From Rhodospirillaceae bacterium TMED167 (GTDB lineage: Bacteria; Pseudomonadota; Alphaproteobacteria; Rhodospirillales_A; UBA2165): a stretch of 9,167 bases of DNA. A program made the translations under genes and the position numbers. The stretch covers positions 19,107 through 28,273 of the forward strand of contig NHHQ01000027.1 in assembly GCA_002170915.1 (NCBI GenBank), in the 5' to 3' direction. The notes under the pieces were generated by a model, which was not told the DNA's origin, did no database searches, and worked only from the letters and a program-made list of their open reading frames with translations. This document shows, in pieces, positions 6,710 through 9,167 of the stretch; positions within the stretch are counted from its first letter, which is position 1, and each line of letters starts with the position of its first letter.

Positions 6710-7126
6710 CTCACCAGGCGGCATGATTTCGTCATAAATGACCCTCGCTATGGCCGCATAGGTCGCTATGCCCGTCGCCGTGGGCGCCGAAGGTGCCCCT
6801 ATAAAAGAACCCTTGGATTCAATAGAATCAGAGGCGATCACCAAGCTAAAAGCGTCAGCGAAACTCTGTGTCGTGCCGACAATCAGGCTCCGGTTGATTT
6901 TTCTTTCTGGTGCCCGTGGTGTCAGCTCCTTCTGGGGTCCAGACCATGTCTGGCCCTTTCCATCCAACAAATCTTCATAATAAAATGTTGCCCCGTCATA
7001 GACGACGGAGGGCTTCTCCGCCAGTTCCTCGACCGGCATGCCGTCCGAAGACGCCACTCGGCCGAAAGCCGACGTGCGGTTAACCGGCGACAAACCGGTT
7101 AACCCGATTTTGTGGGCAAGCGCCAC
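6689..7126 (-). CDS. Hypothetical protein, 145 aa, unrecognised
   Basis: I do not recognise a family. The start is a GTG at 7126, the first possible start after an in-frame TAA, with a weak GGGAAAA about 6-7 nt upstream. The protein has no signal peptide, membrane segment or cysteine. The N-terminal half is polar (SPVNRTSAFGRVASSDGMPV, then YDGATFYYEDLLDG, which is acidic and aromatic). A basic stretch (PRAPERKINR) leads to a C-terminal half rich in small and aliphatic residues (FADAFSLVIASDS, then PTATGIATYAAIARVIYDEI). The amino-acid make-up looks natural rather than random, and it is the last gene of a minus-strand series, 59 nt after the hydrolase. It could be a small cytoplasmic or appendage-related protein, but nothing visible settles that. 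It runs convergently into the transposase remnant. Confidence 0.6.
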   Translation of the reverse strand: MALAHKIGLTGLSPVNRTSAFGRVASSDGMPVEELAEKPSVVYDGATFYYEDLLDGKGQTWSGPQKELTPRAPERKINRSLIVGTTQSFADAFSLVIASDSIESKGSFIGAPSAPTATGIATYAAIARVIYDEIMPPGETLNLNA

Positions 7127-7185
7127 CGTTTATTTTCCCGTTCTTAACGTTTTATCTTTTGATAGATATTATCATGATTTCACGT

Positions 7186-8013
7186 TTAAAGTCTATTATT
7201 AAGCGGTCTATCCTTATTCTTCGTTATGAAATCAATGACTTTTGACGCGACCCCAAACTCATATAAATTATTATGAGACGCATTTGGCATTGAAAGAAAA
7301 GATTTGGGTTCCGGGGCTAAATCAAACAAGGCGCGGCCAAATTTCCAAGGGACAACTCGATCTTTCTCTCCATGGATAATCAGCAACGGCGCCTGTAATC
7401 GCGTAATTCTCTCGGCTGAGTCGAACCTGTCTTTGACAAGATAGCGGGCAGGTAAATAGAAATATCTGTGTTGCGAGACATCGGCGATTGAGGTGAATGG
7501 TGCTTCCAAGATCAGCGCTCTAACGGGCTTTCTCTGTGCGAGTGCGGTTGCGACTCCGGTGCCAAGGGACTCGCCATACAAAACAATTTGATCTATCTGC
7601 ACTCCTATCTTTTTCAGAAACCGGAGCCCAGCCCGACCATCCTTAATTAGATTTTCTTCGGTTGGAGTGCCGGGGTTCGCCCCATAGCCGCGGTAACTAA
7701 CAAGCAATACGCCATACCCAGCATTCAAATAAGGCTTCACTTTGCCCGAGCGATGTCCTATGTGTCCCCCGTTGCCGTGCAGAAACATCAGGGTATGCCG
7801 CCCCTTTTTCGACGGGCGATACCACGCGGTGAGAACCAATCCATCTTCCGTGTTAAGGGTAACTTGGCGCATCTCCGGTACGCCGTGGTCTGCGGGCAAC
7901 ATCAAATTAGCGGACGGGTGGTACATCAAACCACGCTGAAAGAGAAACATCAGCGTAACCAGTCCACCATAGACTGAGATGACGGCGAGAAGGGAATAGA
8001 ACAAGCGCCCCAT
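7186..8013 (-). CDS. Membrane-anchored alpha/beta hydrolase (BEM46/ABHD13-like)
   Basis: Serine hydrolase of the alpha/beta fold, 275 aa, likely a peptidase- or esterase-like enzyme of unknown substrate. Residues about 5-25 are a hydrophobic N-terminal anchor, probably leaving the catalytic domain outside the inner membrane. Family landmarks are clear: oxyanion-side FLHGNGGHIGHR (about 77-88), SYRGYGANPG (106-115), nucleophile elbow GESLGTG with S149, acid D218 in HGEKDRVVP, and H247 in NASHNNLY. The triad is therefore complete and the enzyme is probably active. The start ATG at 8013 has TGAGGA unusually close to it (2-3 nt spacing), but no upstream alternative fits better. It lies 53 nt after the surface-antigen-like lipoprotein on the same strand, with a probable terminator in between, so it may have its own promoter. 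Confidence 0.9.
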   Translation of the reverse strand: MGRLFYSLLAVISVYGGLVTLMFLFQRGLMYHPSANLMLPADHGVPEMRQVTLNTEDGLVLTAWYRPSKKGRHTLMFLHGNGGHIGHRSGKVKPYLNAGYGVLLVSYRGYGANPGTPTEENLIKDGRAGLRFLKKIGVQIDQIVLYGESLGTGVATALAQRKPVRALILEAPFTSIADVSQHRYFYLPARYLVKDRFDSAERITRLQAPLLIIHGEKDRVVPWKFGRALFDLAPEPKSFLSMPNASHNNLYEFGVASKVIDFITKNKDRPLNNRL

Positions 8014-8029
8014 ATCCTCAGAACAGGCA

Positions 8030-8061
8030 ATAAGAAGAACAAACCGCCCCGCGCCGCGGGG
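8030..8061 (-). terminator. Probable intrinsic terminator after the 157-aa lipoprotein gene
   Basis: CCCCGCGCCGCGGGG at 8047-8061 is a GC-rich perfect dyad. Read on the minus strand it is followed, after CGG, by a T-rich tract (TTTGTTCTTCTT), as in a Rho-independent terminator. It begins 6 nt beyond the lipoprotein stop and precedes the hydrolase start, so it would separate the two transcription units. The interrupted T-tract makes efficiency uncertain. Confidence 0.55.
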
Positions 8062-8066
8062 TCACA

Positions 8067-8540
8067 TCAAACCTGATTGTCTAAACGCCAAACACCGCCG
8101 CCGACCTTACAAGCACGGCCATTTGCCTCACCAACTTGGTCCTGTACGGCAATACTAGCTTCAAATTCCCGACAAAACGTATTTTGGCCAGCATAGTAGG
8201 TCCTGACAGGCTTGATGGTTCCGGCAACACCTGTTTCAGGATTGATCCAATTCATCATATTGCCGTCAGTGGTATTGCTCATGGCGAACTGGGCCGATTG
8301 TTGGAATTTTGTGCGGTCGGACGGCATCAGCTGTTCACCAATGGAAACCCCAGATGCCGCGCCGACGAGACCGCCAGCGATGATAAACATCAGGTTTCCC
8401 GCGCCACCGCCAAACTGGCTGCCTGCATACCCTCCAACGAGGGCGCCCGCAGCTGCTCCGACCATCTGCCCAGGATTCATTTGGTGACCGGAACAGGCTG
8501 CGACTGAGATAGCAGCTCCCAAAACTAGGATTTTCTTCAT
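8067..8540 (-). CDS. Glycine-zipper 17 kDa surface antigen-like lipoprotein
   Basis: Outer-membrane lipoprotein of 157 aa. The signal peptide MKKILVLGAAISVAAC has a lipobox ending at C16; Ser at +2 gives no inner-membrane retention signal. Residues about 24-70 form a glycine-zipper 2TM-like segment (GQMVGAAAGALVGGYAGSQF and GGLVGAASGVSIGEQL). The C-terminal part, with W-x-NPETGVAGTIKP then TFCREFEASIAV and GRACKVGGGVWRL, matches the conserved tail of Rickettsia 17 kDa antigen/RT0821-type surface proteins and has two cysteines that could form a disulfide. The start is at 8540 with AAGGGG about 10 nt upstream, which is a long spacing. The role is presumably envelope structure; the specific function is unknown. 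It lies 104 nt after the other lipoprotein gene on the same strand. Confidence 0.88.
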   Translation of the reverse strand: MKKILVLGAAISVAACSGHQMNPGQMVGAAAGALVGGYAGSQFGGGAGNLMFIIAGGLVGAASGVSIGEQLMPSDRTKFQQSAQFAMSNTTDGNMMNWINPETGVAGTIKPVRTYYAGQNTFCREFEASIAVQDQVGEANGRACKVGGGVWRLDNQV

Positions 8541-8644
8541 ATCTATATATCCCCTTGGAAATGGTTTTTCTTTCCCACCACTAGGCCAACCGATATTTTC
8601 AACAACTTAGCACACGCAAGCCCGTATACAAAACACGATTAAGA
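8541..8644 (-). other. Intergenic gap between two lipoprotein genes
   Basis: These 104 nt hold the ribosome binding site of the downstream lipoprotein (AAGGGG near 8550-8556, minus strand). I could not identify a clear promoter or a terminator for the upstream gene. Confidence 0.4.
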
Positions 8645-8965
8645 TCAGGGCCTTATGCACGAAAAGGTTGCCATGACCGGCGTCAATAGCGGGCAATGCA
8701 GGACATCTTGTTTCTGGAAGTTTGCCCGCTTGCCATAAAGTCCACACTCATTCCCTGCCATCTCAAGCACAACCTCCGGCGAGGTCGAACCCTTATTGTA
8801 ACAGATTTGGACCTTGTTGATGTCATCGGGCGTCTTGTTAAAGGTTGGCGAATTCCGGTTAAATTCACCCTCTTTAAACACATAAGGGGCGGCTTTAGAG
8901 CACGCCGAGAGCCCGAGAAGCACGACAAAAATAACGGGCAAAGTCTTGGTTAAACGTCGTCTCAT
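8645..8965 (-). CDS. Small putative lipoprotein, 106 aa, unknown function
   Basis: The N-terminus (MRRRLTKTLPVIFVVLLGLSAC) is a textbook lipoprotein signal with a lipobox ending at C22 and Ser at +2, so outer-membrane sorting is likely. The mature part is about 85 residues, with four further cysteines (ICYNKG, ECGLYG, HCPLL, FSCIRP) that could form disulfides in the periplasm. The closing CPLLTPVMATFSC resembles what I remember of uncharacterised alphaproteobacterial lipoproteins, but I cannot name a family. The GAGG motif upstream is 13 nt from this ATG and only 6 nt from an out-of-frame ATG at 8972, so translation initiation may be inefficient; the lipobox nevertheless firmly supports this frame. 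It is transcribed divergently from the flavin oxidoreductase gene at 9082. Confidence 0.8.
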   Translation of the reverse strand: MRRRLTKTLPVIFVVLLGLSACSKAAPYVFKEGEFNRNSPTFNKTPDDINKVQICYNKGSTSPEVVLEMAGNECGLYGKRANFQKQDVLHCPLLTPVMATFSCIRP

Positions 8966-9016
8966 CCAGCATCTATAACCTCATTGCGCGTAACCCACAA
9001 TCCACGAGTTGAATGC

Positions 9017-9072
9017 CAGACGGCACGCGCGTCGGTCTGTGGACTTTAACCCCTGCTAGAACCATTTATAGT
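9017..9072 (+). promoter_or_regulatory. Divergent intergenic region with GC-rich dyad and weak promoter candidate
   Basis: A dyad at 9017-9039 has arms CAGAC and GTCTG around a nested ACGCGCGT palindrome (9025-9032). Downstream, TATAGT at 9067-9072 is a good -10-like hexamer, with a poor -35 (TTTAAC, 9045-9050) at 16-nt spacing. Transcription from it would begin only a few bases before the GTG at 9082, giving a nearly leaderless mRNA. The dyad could be an operator for either divergent gene. The sequences are seen directly; the function is inferred. Confidence 0.3.
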
Positions 9073-9081
9073 GACGTTATT

Positions 9082-9167
9082 GTGTCTTTCCACTCCCCCA
9101 CCATCAAACTCTCTGCACTGGATCAATCGCCAATCAGAAGTGGCGGGCATGCGAAAGATGCTCTCCA
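9082..9167 (+). CDS. LLM class (luciferase-like) flavin-dependent oxidoreductase, N-terminal fragment
   Basis: Only the first 28 complete codons are in the window. After the proposed GTG start the protein reads VSFHSPTIKLSALDQ followed by SPIRSGGHAKDAL. The stretch IKLSALDQSPIRSGG is the characteristic N-terminus of the 'luciferase family oxidoreductase, group 1' branch (bacterial luciferase-like TIM-barrel enzymes using FMNH2 or F420; alphaproteobacterial members presumably use FMN). The substrate is unknown. No clear Shine-Dalgarno precedes the GTG; the frame is open upstream, but no ATG, GTG or TTG start closer to the motif is available. The gene continues beyond the right edge. Confidence 0.85.
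   Translation, partial: MSFHSPTIKLSALDQSPIRSGGHAKDAL

Noticed and set aside
8136..8507. Plus-strand frames of 91-123 codons opposite the glycine-zipper lipoprotein
   Set aside because: The minus-strand lipoprotein has a lipobox, zipper and conserved tail; the plus frames are low-complexity shadows.
9046..9165. Open frame of 39 codons on the minus strand running in from the right edge
   Set aside because: The plus strand over the same bases encodes an unmistakable LLM oxidoreductase N-terminus, so the minus frame is a shadow.
1..9167. CRISPR arrays, tRNA or rRNA genes, and defence or toxin-antitoxin systems
   Set aside because: No regularly spaced repeats, tRNA-like cloverleaf or rRNA signatures were seen, and no protein resembles known defence components.

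Overview
The window looks like a chromosomal stretch from an alphaproteobacterium. This is inferred from protein style (a form II-like cox/xdh module, an MPT-binding/MocA-like fusion, glycine-zipper 17 kDa-antigen lipoproteins) and moderate GC content; no rRNA or other marker is present to fix the taxon. There is no sign of a CRISPR array, phage or plasmid origin, and I find no convincing undescribed system. The most unusual points are a molybdenum hydroxylase operon without its catalytic subunit and a decayed transposase behind it.

Layout, left to right. Positions 1-1698 (+) hold the 3' part of a TPR-containing SPINDLY/OGT-type glycosyltransferase, open at the left edge. Positions 1699-2000 are non-coding, with two short palindromes, one of which could be an operator for the next operon. 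Positions 2001-5966 (+) form a tight four-gene operon: a [2Fe-2S] small subunit (CoxS type), an FAD-binding medium subunit (CoxM type), an XdhC-family sulfuration/insertion chaperone, and a fusion of a molybdopterin-binding domain to a MocA-like nucleotidyltransferase. Together these would supply electron transfer and make, modify and insert a molybdopterin cytosine dinucleotide cofactor. The large Mo-binding subunit (CoxL/XdhB type) that would receive the cofactor is absent: the S-M gap is 14 nt and the M-XdhC gap is 44 nt.

Positions about 6049-6660 (+) are a frameshifted remnant of a Y1/HUH transposase of the REP-associated (RAYT) kind, with inverted repeats near both ends. Four genes then run on the minus strand, in transcription order: a small lipoprotein (8965-8645), a glycine-zipper surface-antigen-like lipoprotein (8540-8067) with a likely intrinsic terminator, a membrane-anchored alpha/beta hydrolase (8013-7186), and an unrecognised 145-residue protein (7126-6689). 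The first three all look like envelope proteins.

The last 86 bases (9082-9167, +) are the start of a luciferase-like (LLM class) flavin-dependent oxidoreductase, read divergently from the lipoprotein at 8965. A GC-rich dyad and a weak promoter candidate lie in the 116-nt divergent gap.
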